Of a DNA stretch of 64,000 bases, positions 46,030-58,609 are shown piece by piece. The first letter of the stretch is position 1; each line of letters starts with the position of its first letter. Origin of the DNA: Rana temporaria (taxonomy: Eukaryota > Chordata > Amphibia > Anura > Ranidae); contig NC_053490.1 in assembly GCF_905171775.1 (NCBI RefSeq), positions 464,078,004 through 464,142,003 of the forward strand, written 5' to 3'. The position numbers and the translations under genes were made by a program. The notes under the pieces were generated by a model, which was given only the letters and a program-made list of their open reading frames with translations, ran no database searches and was not told the DNA's origin.

Positions 46030-47612
46030 TTTTAACTGCTTGCGGACCAGCCGCCGCAGTTGTACTGCGGCAGGTTGGCCCCGCTGCGCGAACCGTCATA
46101 GCTGTACGTCGGTCGCTTTAAGCGGGCTAGCAAAAGTGTCCGATGTGTCTCATAATGTCGCAGTCCAGAATAAAAAATCTCAGTTTGCCGCCATTACTAG
46201 TAAAAAAAATATACTGTATATACTGTAAAGTTCGGGGAACCAGCTACATCGCAGGACACAGGCTTTTAAATCAAAACTGAGGTTTATTAAACTGAAATAG
46301 CTTCACAGCAGCAAAACAAAAGAAATAACAGTCTCACCGACTTGTAGAGCTCAGAACTGCTATCGCAGTTAAACAGTCCTTGCAGGTAAGCAGGCTTCCA
46401 GGCAGGACACTGCCAAGTCCTTTCACAGCTTTTCATAGCTTTCACAGCTTTTCATTGTCCACCATTCACCATGCATAGACTCTACTACACTCCTCCACTC
46501 TCACCTACAACTTCCTGTCTACTTTAAACCACTTCCTTAGACAGGTGTGTTAACCCTTTCTGTTCCCTTAAAGGGACCACAGTCCAAACAGAGGGGAAAT
46601 ATAACGGCCTTCCAGGACCCAGCCACGGCGTCCTGTACAATACTCAAGTATAAGCTGAGTTTTTCAGCACATTTTTTTGTGCTGAAAAGGCCCCCCTTGG
46701 CTTATACTCGAGTCTCTCCGATCTGCATACCTGATCTCCCACTGTTTCTGCAGTCAGTCGGCGGCTGTCCAGTGTAACAATGCCTCGCCGCCTCCTCGTC
46801 CTCGTCCATGATAGGCGGAACACTGACTCACTGCTGGGAAACTGAGTATTCCGCCTATCCCGGACGAGAAGGAGGCGGGACTTTGTTACACTGGACGGCC
46901 GCCGACTGACTGCGTGAAACAGCGGGAGATCAGGTATGCAGATCGGCACGGTGAGGCAAGCAATGGGCATAGTCACGCTGCAAATGGGCACAGTGAGGCA
47001 TGCAATGGGCACAGTGACGCTGCAAATGGGCGCAGTGAGGCATGCAAAATGGGCATTGTTGACCCTCTTTTCCACTTACAGTAGCTGCTGTACTTGAGTT
47101 AGTAAGTTAATAGGTTTTCCTATTTTTTTGTGGTAAAATCAGGTGCCTCGGCTTATATTCGGGTCGGCCTATACTCGAGTATATACGGTAATAATAAAAA
47201 TGCTATAAATCTATCCCCTATTTTGTAGACGCTATAGCTTTTGTGCAAACCAAAATATATACACTTATTTTTTTTTACCAAAAATATGTAGAAGAATACA
47301 TATCGGCCTACACTGAGAAATAATTCACTTAAAAAAAAAAATTGCGTATATTTATTATAGCAAAAAGTACAAAATATTGTGTTTTTTTTCTAAATTGACG
47401 CACTTTTTTGTTTATAGTGCAACAAATAAAAATTGCAGAGATGATCAAATACCACCAAAAGAAAGGTCTATTTGTGGATAAAAAAAAGGACGTAAATTTT
47501 GTTTGGGTATATCGTTGCACGACCGTGCAATTGTCAGTTAAAGCGACGCAGTGTCGAATTACAAAAAATGGCCCAGTCATTGAGCAGCCAATTCTTCCAG
47601 GGCTGAAGTGGT
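46030..47612 (+). repeat. Repeat family R1, copy 2, with an insertion
   Basis: R1 text runs to about 46215 ('ccgccattactagtaaaaaa') and resumes near 47190 ('aataataaaaatgctataaa', 'ttttgtagacgctatagctttt', 'gttgcacgaccg', 'aagtggttaa'). Confidence 0.7.
46216..47190. mobile_element. Insertion in R1 with 'actcgagtata' motifs
   Basis: Both sides carry 'tatatactgta/tacggta' and 'cttatactcgag/ctcgagtatatac' words; 46650-46760 and 46855-47000 contain inverted pieces (cgcctccttctc.., gcgggac, ggacagccgccgac). The 'ggcttatactcgag' wording is typical of a widespread vertebrate repeat. Exact ends were not resolved, and two events may be stacked. Confidence 0.5.
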
Positions 47613-49199
47613 TAAATGACTACATATTACAGCGCCTTTGCTGGAGACTGATGTGCAAAACTTCTAAATAAGCTAAATTTAAAAAAAAAGTCATACTTAA
47701 CATTTCTTAGTTATTGATTGCAAAGTGTGATTTCAACTGTATGCCCCTAAGAAACCTTTTTTTGTGCCAACCCTAACACCAAATATCTCTGCACCAGCAC
47801 AGTTCTGTTGGGTAATACATTTATTTTATGTGTGGTGGTTGGTATTTTCCCGAAACGTACATAAGTAACAAATATATAAATAATAATGAAAAATGGACAG
47901 GAAATCCAATGTAGTCATCAGGACATGTCAATATTTAAATAGTGACCTTCCAGTGAGATGTGCCATCTTGGTAAGTGCATTATGTTGTGGAATGTTGTTA
48001 AAGAAAATAAAGGTTTCTTTGATGCGTGGGCATGTTATGTGTTAGATCTGTGCAAATCTCTGGTACACAAAAGAGGCCTTCAATGTCTTTGGAGACATAA
48101 GGACATAATAGAACCAATTCATTCCATTCTACATACACATAGAATCTATCCTTTCCATTGATTTTGTTATTGATTTTTAATTTTTTAGCTCATTTGTATG
48201 TGTTTTAGCAGTACACAGGATAAGCAAAGCATTAAAAAGATAGGATGACAATTGTATGTGTTTGTGCGTATTACTAGAAAACCACTTAAGGCACCCTTTG
48301 GTACCCGATTTAGGGGGGGAGGGGAGATAAAAATCAGATATGTTGGATATTTTTTCATCCAATTACTATTGATTTCCGCAGTTTCATAGGTCAATTGTTC
48401 TGTATGAATGGTGCAAAATCGAATGCTCCCAGGAAAATACTCTATTGTGGTCACTAGCTGCTGCTAACTATCGTTAGAAAAAAGTATGTTCCTCAGCTCC
48501 ATCTAGTATTTTCCCCAGAATACAGAGAACATTCATTGTTGCCTTGTTTGCAGAGATGGAATTTGCATACAGTTTCGATGGATGAACAGCTAGCTAGGCA
48601 TGTGCCAGAAAAAATGTATTAAAATTAAAATGTTCTCCACAAATTTTCTATTTTCACCTTAGAACTTGCTATGCTCAAGCAATGACAGTTCTGTGCTCTC
48701 TCTACTCGAAAGCTTTTTTCGCTGCTGATACCTTGCTCCTGAGGCTATAGGGCAGCCAGTGATGATACAACTCCTGTGCTTGAATGATGAAGTGCACCAT
48801 CACAGAACTTGGCTCCACACTTCAGAATATGACAGATATGACAAATGCTAGCCCTAAACATGTGTTCCAGGCAATGTTCAAAAAATGTGTTAGAAAGGGA
48901 AAGGAGCTTTTTTTTTTTTTTACAGACAAGATATACACAATCTGTCAACCCCAAAAAAAAACATGAACTGGGATAACTTGTGAAATAATGTAACCCATAG
49001 CCACCAATCAGAAACTATTTTACTAATCTGACTACATGTTAACTTCTCTGATTCATTGCTTTGTGTCACTGAACTTGATCATTGCTGTTTACACTATCTT
49101 ATGAAAGGGCTTTGCTCACTACTCTACCACTACAAAAAGAGACAAAGTTGCTAGCCTTATGTTCTGGTATGTCAGACACAAAGAAACGTCCTACACTCA
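47613..49199. other. Unassigned intron sequence
   Basis: 1.6 kb without recognised elements or protein-like frames. Confidence 0.5.
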
Positions 49200-49607
49200 T
49201 GCCCCGTACACATGACCGGTTTTCCCATCGGAAAAACTGCGATGAGAGCTTTTGGCCGGGAACTCCAACCATGTGTATGCTCCATGGCAATTTTTCCGAC
49301 GGGAAAACTGCCGGTAAAAAAAAGAGAGCAGGGTCTCTTTTTTTTTCCCATCAGGAAAAAATCATAGCAGGAAAACCGTTCCTCTGTATGCTTTTCCGAC
49401 GAGAAATAAACGTGCATGCTTGGAAGCATAGAACTTAATTTTGTCGGTTCATCGTAGTCTTTTACATCACCACGTTCTTGGCAGTCAAAAGTTCATTGGA
49501 CTTTTGTGTGACCGTGTGTATGCAAGGCACGCTTGAGAGGAATTCCGTTGGGAAAATCATCGTTTTTTTTTTTTTTCGACTGGAAAACCGGTCATGTGTA
49601 CGGGGCA
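49200..49607. mobile_element. MITE family M, copy 6
   Basis: Ends TGCCCCGTACACATGACCGG and CCGGTCATGTGTACGGGGCA are exact inverses. Flanks TCA and TTA suggest a mutated TTA duplication. Its core uses 'ttttcccatcgg/ccgacgggaaaa' words instead of those in other copies. Confidence 0.85.
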
Positions 49608-50129
49608 TTAATCTCACCCACTGTGCAAATAGACCAATAAAGTAAATATAAATATATTATCTTTATGATTCCAAAATGAAAATATGAGTGCCATATAGAA
49701 ATGTGATATACTGTACATATAGTACACAAAGTCCATGTGCCTTTAAATCCGACAAGTGTGCATCTCTGTATATAAAGAAGTCTCACACCCCCCACAGAGA
49801 GTCCAGTATTTAGTCCATGCTCAACTGTTCTATGTGTTTACACCATACTCCTACACTGTGCAAAGTGCCACCATTCACCCACATGGATGGAGAACTTCAT
49901 GAACCTCTGGAATCGAGTGTTCATGGTAAGCATGTATATGTAAAGCAGCTTGCTTGGCTTTTCTCCAGTATTCAAACACTCAAACAGTTCTGCTCCAAAA
50001 TAATGCCCAAGGCGCATATGCATAAAAACAAACGTGCCCACAATAGTTGTAAATCGTATTATAAATGTTAAAAACACTCACATAGAAAAGAATGAAAAGA
50101 ACACATCTCATTGGTCCGGCTGCCTACCA

Positions 50130-50640
50130 GCAAGAACTGCTGTAAGTAATCTCATTGCACTCAAGCCACTTTTCGTCAAATTGTGACGTTTTCGGGAGAC
50201 CACCCAAACGTTGTTCGTCAAGTACAGATCTAGTATTTGGAGAAGGAGGGTGGAAAAAACAAGACAAACATCAGCCCACCTGAATAACATTTGGTGCAAT
50301 TCAGGCCCAAGGATCTTATCATCCATGATGAATTATAAGATCCTTGGGTCTGTTTTACCTAACCATCCGAGGAAGATTTTTTATAGGAGCCCCTTGTATT
50401 AGTAATCAAATTGTGCTGAATGTTATAGAACCACTGATTAAACCCATGTTTTTTTACAATCTCTGGGGATTCCATTCATGTAAAAACGGTAATGTCTGTA
50501 AACATAATTTAGTTAAGGGTTGGAATATTCTGTCATTTCAGTCCAATACTTCTGGAATGTGACATGGGGACATTTATCCTTTGTGTCACTATGTTGCTTA
50601 CTTGCTGCAGTGCCCTTGTGGTTTAAAGTAATGCCATGAA
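50130..50640 (+). pseudogene. Second, decayed Penelope-like element fragment
   Basis: Pieces in shifting plus frames match the end of PLE proteins: KILGSVLPNHPRKIFYR (about 50335-50384), then APCISNQIVLNVIEP (about 50387-50431), FYNLWGFHSCKNGNVCKHN (linker with Cys residues) and LQCPCGL (about 50608-50628), the start of the GIY-YIG nuclease. The intact element has FIYRRAP, HNVIDPP, GFFKCQRCLACR and VIECPCHL in the same order, but the residues differ, so this is another PLE lineage. The gene is then cut by the MITE at 50653. The upstream 'aaaacgtcacaatttgacgaaaagtgg' (minus strand, about 50165-50200) may be its arm. Confidence 0.7.
50306..50348. repeat. 14-bp hairpin
   Basis: cccaaggatcttat (50306-50319) faces ataagatccttggg (50335-50348) exactly, with a 15-base loop. 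It overlaps the start of the recognisable PLE fragment. Confidence 0.85.
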
Positions 50641-50652
50641 TGATAACTGTTA

Positions 50653-51132
50653 TGCCGCGTACAGACGAGCATACATGTACGATGAAACCGGTCCGCCGGA
50701 CCGTTTTCATCGTACATGTATGCCCGGGGATTTCTTTATGGTGGCTGTACTCACCATCATACAGAAATCCGCGTGTAAACAATACGCGGGGCGTGTCCGT
50801 GCCGTCGCCGCGACGATGACGCGGCGACGTGGGCGGCCCTGCCAGTTAAATGCTTCCACGCATGCGTTGAAGTCATTCGACGCATGCGAGGGATGGCGGG
50901 CGTCGGACATGTACGGTAGGTCTGTACAGACGACCGAACATGTCCGAGGGGACAGGATTCCAGCGGGCTGTTTTAAAACAAGTCCGGAAATTTTTGCCCG
51001 CTGGGAAAAGGCCCGGCGGGCAAATGTTTGCTGGAATCCTGCCCGCTCGGGCCTACACACGACCGAACATGTCTGCTGAAACTGGTCCGCGGACCAGTTT
51101 CAGCAGACATGTTCGGTCGTCTGTACGGGGCC
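50653..51132. mobile_element. MITE family M, copy 7
   Basis: Ends TGCCGCGTACAGACGAGC and GGTCGTCTGTACGGGGCC; TTA at 50650-50652 and 51133-51135. The inner parts resemble copy 5 (ggtccgcgga, cgacgcatgcg, gacgatgacgcggcgacg). It interrupts the PLE fragment. Confidence 0.88.
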
Positions 51133-51335
51133 TTACAGTTATTAGTGTGCTCATGTTGGCTCTCAACTGAGCTGTCAAGCCCTCAAATGGCTGCTGTTAT
51201 AACTGATTACATTTTTAGCACCATAGACACTGCAAATCACACAGAAGCCAAGATAGTGGCTTCCTTGTCTGTATAGGAGGGTCTAAGTGGTTGTAAACCC
51301 TTACATATACCCACTAAAGGGAGAATTATCCTTAA

Positions 51336-53521
51336 CCTCCCTGGCGGTATTCCCGAGTGTGGCTCAGGTGTTTTAAATTCATGCCAATAGCGTTAACCCC
51401 CCGAGCTACACTCGGGATTGCATCGCAGTAATCCAGGTACAGGTACTTACTGGTCTCAAGGATCCACAATGTAATACTCCCGCTGTATCCTCTGCCCGAT
51501 GTATCACTGTTCCGTGCCTGCACTTTTACCATTCTTTCTTTCCGTGAACTTGAGAACGTCCATGGCATCCAAAAAGCGATGTGATTCGTGGGGGAAAATA
51601 ATCCGACACTGAAAGTGGCGACAGCGACGATTGTGCCACTGAACTCAGTGATGTGCGAACTTGGTGCTCTATTGATTGTGGTACGGATCACGTAGCGCCC
51701 CCAAGATTCCCATTTAATGCAACATCTTTAATGAAAGTATACGTTGAAGACGACAGCCCCTTGGCATCTTACAACTATTAATGACCGGTTATTAAAAAAA
51801 TTGTTACTGAGACAAACTGGGTACCAAGGGCAAACAATTAGCTACTACGCATCTGAAAGTTTCCAAGCAGCAGAAAGTGGGAATCAGTGACAAAGATGAG
51901 ATTTGGAAATTTCTGTGCCTAATAATACTTCTGGGAGTGGTGGGGAAACCCCTGCAAAGATGGTTGTTGGACAACTAACAAATTATTTGCCATTCCATTC
52001 ATTGGCAGAATACAAATTTTCCCTAATCATCAAATATTTACACTTTGAAAACAACAACGAATTTGATTGAAATTGAAACTACTCATCCTGCACCAAAACT
52101 CAGGAAGATTTGGTATCTCAAATGATTCTAAAGAATTTTCAACGGGGCTGTGTCAGAAAGCGATATCAGCATAGATGAAAGTCCAATGGCCTACAAGAGA
52201 AGGCTTCGCTGGGTACACATCCATTGCATCAAAGAGAGCACGATTTGGCATCAAAATCCTTCATGCTATGTGGAATCGTCACCTGGCTACATTTGTAATT
52301 CAGTCATATACACTGGAAAAGGAACAACATTCAATCCAAAATACAGCAACTATGGAATGGCAACATCTTCTGTTCTTTCACACATTGAGCCATTGCTAAA
52401 TCAGAAATATTGCGTAACAACTGACAACTTTTATACATCTCCTGAACTTTATGAGTTTCTTCTGCAAAACAAAACAGATGCCTTATGAAACTGTTAGGGC
52501 TAACTGGTGCGACATGCCGCCAATGTTTGGCAATATAAAGCTGAAGACTGGAGAATGGTTACCCTGGCAGAAAGGCAAACATGATGGCATTGACGAGAAA
52601 CATGTGTGCCTAATGAGTGCAGTTTATAATACCTTCACTGTTATGGTACACATGAAAGGTGGGAAAAAAATCATGAAGCCAGAAGTAGTGATAGACTACG
52701 ATAACACCATGGGAGGTGTTGACAGAGCAATGACATTCTACCCAGCAATAGGGGAAACAGCAAAAAGACATACTACAAAAAAAAGATCTTCAGGCATCTT
52801 CTTGAGCAATGCTTGTAGAAAAGCCTACATTATGCTAAAAAAAAAGAGTGATTCATTCTGATTTAATTTGGAAAGTTGCCGAAAAGAACTTTGTGATCCA
52901 CCAAACACCATCAATGGCTGGTGAATAGAGGCTGGACGTCGTGCTTTTGACGTTGTCAACCCAAGAACACCTGACTGTTCGTCACTTCATGGACAACAGC
53001 CCACCAACCGAGAAACAAAGTCAGCACCTAACAAGGATAGTGCGTGGTTTGTCGCTCAAAGCAAGTCACAGTGGAAAAAAATCCGAAAGGCAACCAGGTT
53101 CCATGGTCCTTATTGGGACGTTGGACTTTGTGCAGTCCCATGATTTCAAAATTTTTCATACCCGGAATGTTTACTGAAACCAATATGCAGTGCCCTAGTA
53201 TTACAGTGACTAGTAATATTGCACTCTTGTTTGGACAAATTTCAGGTGTTTTTGATTTGATTACATTATGAATAACATTTATTATTTTTATATTATTATT
53301 TGTTATAATTATTTATAGTTATTTATTATATTATAAGTTATGATTTCGTGTTTCAAACTTTATCATACCCGGGGATGTCTACTAGACTTTTGTTGGACAG
53401 ATTTAAGTGAGTTATTTCCTAAGAATGTATAGGCCTACAATACAAAACAACAAATTTCCATGCAAAACAATGTACCGCTTTGACATTCAATTATCAGAAC
53501 ATTATTATACCGGCAGTGAGG
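51336..53521 (+). mobile_element. piggyBac-type transposon (2.2 kb)
   Basis: Ends CCTCCCTGGCGGTAT and ATACCGGCAGTGAGG are inverted, with TTAA at 51332-51335 and 53522-53525, the fixed target of piggyBac. The body is occupied by a broken transposase. Confidence 0.9.
51600..53175 (+). pseudogene. piggyBac transposase, frameshifted
   Basis: The protein is readable in several plus frames: an acidic N-terminal part (about 51600-51780), a middle part with IDESPMAYKRRLRW (first catalytic Asp, codon at 52174), TTDNFYTSPELYEFLL (second Asp, codon at 52423), IDYDNTMGGVDRAM (third Asp, near 52700) and a final region ending FKIFHTRNVY (near 53175), which belongs to the Cys-rich tail. All three Asp codons survive although the frame is broken several times. 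Piggybac-derived host genes have intact frames, so this is a dead transposon copy. Confidence 0.9.
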
Positions 53522-53525
53522 TTAA

Positions 53526-54035
53526 AGGCTTCTAAGTTGTAGAGGAAGGTTGATAAATTCTTTGAAATGGAGAAAAGAAAAGTGCCACAAAATTCACATT
53601 TAATGACTTCTCTAAGTAAGAGAAGTGTGTTCAGGAAAAAGAAATCAAGACCTAAAAATGTATAGATGGCAAAAAAAAGAAAATCCACTAAAGAGCTAAT
53701 AGAGAAAGAATGTTACAGCGATCAATAAGGAAAGCAATATAAGCATACATTTGTGTTTTGTACCTTAATTGTTTGAGAAAGCTTTGAATTTAGCTAGGTA
53801 TTGGCCAGCAACAAGTCAAATCAATCTGTGAACTACAAAAGCTATCTAGGAAACACTGTAGCTGTGTCAAAGGTCTACCCAAATTACCATTAATCTTTCT
53901 TTTATGTGCTTTGATTCCTTGCAACCAGGATTCAGCAAAGGTTTTGTAGGTAAAAAAAGAGGAGAAAAACACTGCATTAAAAAATTATCATTTAAAGCCG
54001 CCAGCACCAAGAGTCAAGATACAAAAAAAGTCCAT
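53526..54035. other. Unassigned intron sequence
   Basis: No element ends or protein-like frames. Confidence 0.5.
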
Positions 54036-54925
54036 TCAAAATAATATAAATAAGGTGCAGCGCTAAAAATAATTAATACAAAGTGACAATGGTTAGTAGC
54101 ATAAAGAGAGGAGAATAATGAAACCCTCATTCATGTTTACAAGTAACACAAATGGTGTTTGTGTATAAAAATGAAACAAAGGTCCATAAAGCAAAATCCA
54201 ACAATCATCAAAGAATGTTCTCCTCTGTGCTCCGTGATATATGACAGACAGGTGTAGAAAACTGTGATGCTGATCCAGATTGGCAGCAAAGAGAAACCAT
54301 AATCTACAAACCAGACAGCAGATTTTTGAAGCTGCCTTACCAGATAACACTGACCACCTAAATCACAGCTGGTCAGAACAAGCACAGGGATTTAAGGTCT
54401 TCCTCCAAGCATAATGGTTTGTGATGTTCCAACAGCACTCAAAGGTAAAAACAAGAGAAGCGCTCTTTATAATGCAGTATGATATAAAATATTTTATTGG
54501 CAAGATAAAAAGAGGCACTTTCAAGTTTCCAGGATTAAAAAGCTCAGCAAGTGTCCAAAAAACAGCATCAAGGATGAACAACATGAAAACGCCACCATCA
54601 GTAGGCCCCACCCTATACGTTTTGTCATAGAAGGCCCATCCCAGACTACGTCATCTATGATAAAAAAAGCGTAGGGGTGGGGCCTACGGCGGTGACGTCA
54701 TCACTGTTCATTCCCTGATTGGTCAGCTTAATCTGTGCTAGAAGGGAGGTCCGTAGGAACGCTGCACAAATGCCGTTTTTGAACACTTGCTGAGCTTTTT
54801 CATCCTGGAACCTTGTCAGTGCCTCTTTTTACCTTGCTGATAAAGCATTTTATATCATACTGCACTATAAGAGCGCTTTTCTTGTTTTTACCTTTGAGTG
54901 CCGTTGGAACATCATGAACCATTTA

Positions 54926-56489
54926 CAGGGAGGTGCAGAATTTATTAGGCAAATGAATATTTGACCACATCATCCTCTTTATGCATGTTGTCTTACTCCA
55001 AGCAGTATAGGCTCAAAAGCCTACTACCAATTAAGCATATAGGTGATATGCATCTCTGTAATGAGAAGGGGTTGTGGTCTAATGACATCAACACCCTATA
55101 TCAGGTGTGCATAATTATTAGGCAACTTCCTTTCCTTTGGCAAAATGGGGTCAAAAGAAGGACTTGACAGGGTCAGAAAAGTCAAAAATAGTGAGATATC
55201 TTGCAGAGGGATCAGCACTCTTAACAATTGCAAAGCTTCTGAAGCGTGATCATCGAACAATCAAGCGGTTTCATTCAAAATAGTCAACAGGGTCACAAGA
55301 AGCGTGTGGAAAAAGCCAAGGCGCAAAATAACTGCCCATGAACTGAGAAAAGTCAGCGTGTGCAGCTGCCAAATGCCACTTGCCACCAGTTTGGCCATAA
55401 TTTCAGAGCTGCAACATCACGGAGTGCCCAAAATCACAAGGTGTGCAATACTCAGAGACATGGCCAAGGTAAGAAAGGCTGAAAGACGACGACCACTGAA
55501 CAAGACACACAAGCTGAACGTCAAGACTGTGCCAGAGAATATCTCAAGAATGATTTTTCTAAGGTTTTATGGACTGCTGAAATAAGAGTGAGTCTTGATG
55601 GGCCAGATGGATGGGCCCATGGCTGGATTGGTAAAGGGCAGAGAGCTCCAGTCCGACTCCGACGCAGCAAGGTGGAGGTGGAGTACTGTTTGGGCTGGTA
55701 TCATCAAAGATGACCTTGTGGGGCCTTTTCGGGTTGAGGATGGAGTCAAGCTCAACTCCCAGTCCTACTGCCAGATTCTGGAAGACGCCTTCTTCAAGCA
55801 GTGGTACAGGAAGAAGTCTGCATCCTTCAAGAAAAACATGATTTTCATGCAGGACAATGTCTCCATCACACCGGTCCAAGTACTCCACAGCGTGGCTGGC
55901 AAGAAAGGGTATAAAAGAAGAAAAAACTAATGACATAAGCCTCCTTGTTCACCTGATCTGAACCCCATTGAGAACCTGTGGTCCATCATCAAATGTGAGA
56001 TTTACAAGGAGGGTAACAGTACACCTCTCTGAACAGTGTCTGTGAGGCTGCGGTTGCTGCTGCACGCAATGTTGATGGTGAACAGATCAAAACACTGACA
56101 GAATCCATGGATGGCAGGCTTTTGAGTGTCCATGCAAAGAAAGGTGGCTATATGGTCCCTGATTTGTTTTTGTTTTTTTTTGAATGTCAGAAATGTATAT
56201 TTGTGAATGTTGAGATGTTATATTGGTTTCACTGGTAAAAATAATTAATTGAAAGGGTATATATTTTTTTTTTTGTTAAGTTGCCTAATAATTATGCACA
56301 GTAATAGTCACCTGCACACACAGATATCCCCCTAAAAATAGCTAAAACTAAAAACAAACTAAAACTACTTCCAAAAATATTCAGCTTTGATATTAATGAG
56401 TTTTTGGGGTTCATTGAGAACATGGTTGTTGTTCAATAATAAAATGTATCCTCAAAAATACAACTTACCTAATAATTCTGCACTCCCTG
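54926..56489 (+). mobile_element. Tc1/mariner element A
   Basis: It starts CAGGGAGGTGCAGAATTTATTAGGCAA-like and ends AATTCTGCACTCCCTG, with TA at 54924-54925 and 56490-56491. The phrase 'ataattattaggcaactt' near 55108 recurs inverted near 56278, giving inner and outer repeats. The element carries a decayed transposase. Confidence 0.92.
55150..56150 (+). pseudogene. Tc1-type transposase, element A, broken
   Basis: Readable pieces are a DNA-binding part with IKRFHSK-like and PRRKITAHELRKV stretches (about 55260-55360), RCAILRDMAKVRKAERR (about 55440-55490), and a catalytic part: KVLWTA/DE near 55560, QRAPVR-like, GAGGVLVWAGIIKD (about 55665-55710), FFKQWYRKKSASFKKNMIFMQDN (second Asp, near 55855), followed by CSPDLNPIENLWS (near 55950). 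Several single-base changes shift the frame. The order of motifs is that of a DDE transposase of the Tc1/mariner group. Confidence 0.82.
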
Positions 56490-56812
56490 TATAGTTGGAG
56501 GGTAACCTTAATGCCACGTGCTTGTTCTGGCCAGCTTGCTGTTTAGGTGGTCAGTGTATTCTAGTAAGCAGCTTCAATATCTGTCTGGCTTGTGGATTAT
56601 GATTTCTCTTTGTTACCAATCTGGATCAGCATTACAGTTTTCTTCACCTGTCTGTCATCAATCACAGAGGAGAAACATTCTTTGATTGTTGGATTTTTCT
56701 TTATGGCCCTTTTTTCATTTTCATTATTGGTTTCAACCATTTGTGCTTACTATATACAATCATGGCCGAAATTGTTGGTACCCCAGAATTTTTCCAGAAA
56801 ATCAAGTATGTC

Positions 56813-57717
56813 TCACAGAAAAGTATTGCAGTTAACAAATGTTTTGTTATACACATGTTTATTCCCTTTTGAAATCAGTCGCTTCCTATAACCATCAATA
56901 AGCTTCTTACACCTCTCACCCGGAATTTTGGACCACTCTTCCTTTGCAAACTGCTCTGGGTCTCTTTTATTGGAAGGGTGCCTTTTCCCAACAGCAATTT
57001 TAAGATCTCTCCACAGGTGTTCAATGGGATTTAGATCTGGACTCATTGCTGGTCACTTTAGAACTCTCCAGCGCTTTGTTACCATCCATTTCTGGGAGGC
57101 AGCAAAACAACCCCAAAACATCCTTGAACCTCCACCATATTTCACTGTAGGTACTTTTCTTTGTAGGCCTCATTCCGTTTTCGGTAAACAGTAGAATTAT
57201 GTGCTTTACCAAAAAGCTCTATCTTTGTCTCATTTGTCCACAATACATTTTCCCAGAAGGATTTTGGCTTACTCTAGTACATTTTGGCAAACTGTAGTCT
57301 TGCTTTTTTTTGTCTCTGTGTCAGCAGTGGGGTCCTCCTGGGTCTCCTGCCATAGCGTTTCATTTCATTTAAATGTCGTCAGATAGTTCGTGCTGACACT
57401 GATGCTCTCTGAGCCTGCAGGACAGCTTGAATTTCTTTGGAACCTGTTTGGGGCTGCTTATCCACCATCCGTACTATCCTGCGTTGTAACCTTTCATTCA
57501 TTTTTCTCTTCTGTCCACGCCCAGAGAGATTAGCTACAGTGCCATGGGTTGCAAACTTCTTGATAATGTTGCACACTGTGGACAAAGGCAAATCTAGATC
57601 TCTGGAGATGGGCTTGTAACCTTGAGATTGTTGATATTTGTCCACAATTTTGGTTCTCAAGTCCTCAGACAGTTCTCTTCGCCTCTTTCTGTTATCCATG
57701 CTTAGTGTGGCACACAC
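56813..57717 (-). pseudogene. Tc1 transposase, element B, broken
   Basis: The N-terminal frame (57717-57379) holds RRELSEDLRTKIVDKYQQSQ, a helix-turn-helix part (ISRDLDLPLSTVCNIIKKF) and GRGQKRKMNERLQRRIVR. A middle stretch around 57230-57200 gives WTDETKIELFGKAH (first Asp). The C-terminal frame (57046-56813) holds SPDLNPIEHLWRDLK (Glu) and the usual EEWSKIPGERC tail. The N- and C-parts are in different frames. The region of the second Asp appears deleted: I find no DNDPKH-like motif between them. Confidence 0.87.
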
Positions 57718-57999
57718 AATGCAAAGACTAAGTGAACTTCTTTCTTTTTTTATCTGCTTTCAGGTGTGATTTTTATATTGCCCACACCTATTACTTGCCC
57801 CAGGTGAGTTTAAAGGAGCATCACATTCTTGAAACAATCTTATTATCCACAATTTTGAAAGGGTGGCAAGAATTTTGACCAGCCCATTTTTGGAGTTTTG
57901 TGTGACATTATGTCCAATTTGCTTTTTCTTCCTCCCTTTTTTTGTTTTGTTCCAATACACACAAAGGGAATAAACATGTGTATAGCAAAACATGTGTTA

Positions 58000-58609
58000 G
58001 GCCTCGTACACACGATGAGAAACTCGTCGTAAAAGAAACATAGTTTTCCTTGACTAGTTCCTTGTCAGGCTTGTGGAGAATCTTGTCAAGCTTTCTTTGC
58101 ATACACACTGTCAAGACAAAATCTCGTCGTTCTCAAACGCGGTGATGTACAACACGTACGACGGCACTATAAATGGGTTTGATTCCACTGGCACAACCCT
58201 TGGGGCTGCTTTTGCTAATCTCATGTTACTGCGTGTTAAGTAAAAGTTTGGTAAGAGACGATTTGCGCTTTTCAGTCTGTTACAGCGTGACAAATGTGTT
58301 ATCTCCATTACGAACGCTACTTTTACCGAAGGTGCGCTCCTGTCTCATACTTTATTCTGAGCATGCGCTGGTTTCTAAGCATACACACCAATGTGTTTCT
58401 CGTTGTAAACCAGCCCGACGAGAAACACGATGAGGAAAATGAGACTCCCGACGAGAAAAAAGAGAACTTGTTCTCTTTTTTTCTCGTCGAGAACCACAAC
58501 AGTTTTCTCAACGAAAAACATACACACAACCGTTTTCCTTGGCAAAAAAGCTCTGCCACCAAGTTTCTTGATGGATTTTGTCGAGGAAAACGGTCGTGTG
58601 TAGGAGGCC
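58000..58609. mobile_element. MITE family M, copy 8 (longest), inside Tc1 B
   Basis: Ends GGCCTCGTACACACGATGAG and CGGTCGTGTGTAGGAGGCC; TTA at 57997-57999 and 58610-58612. The core is built from 'cgacgagaaa/tttctcgtcg' words. It lies near the right end of Tc1 B, outside its transposase. Confidence 0.9.
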
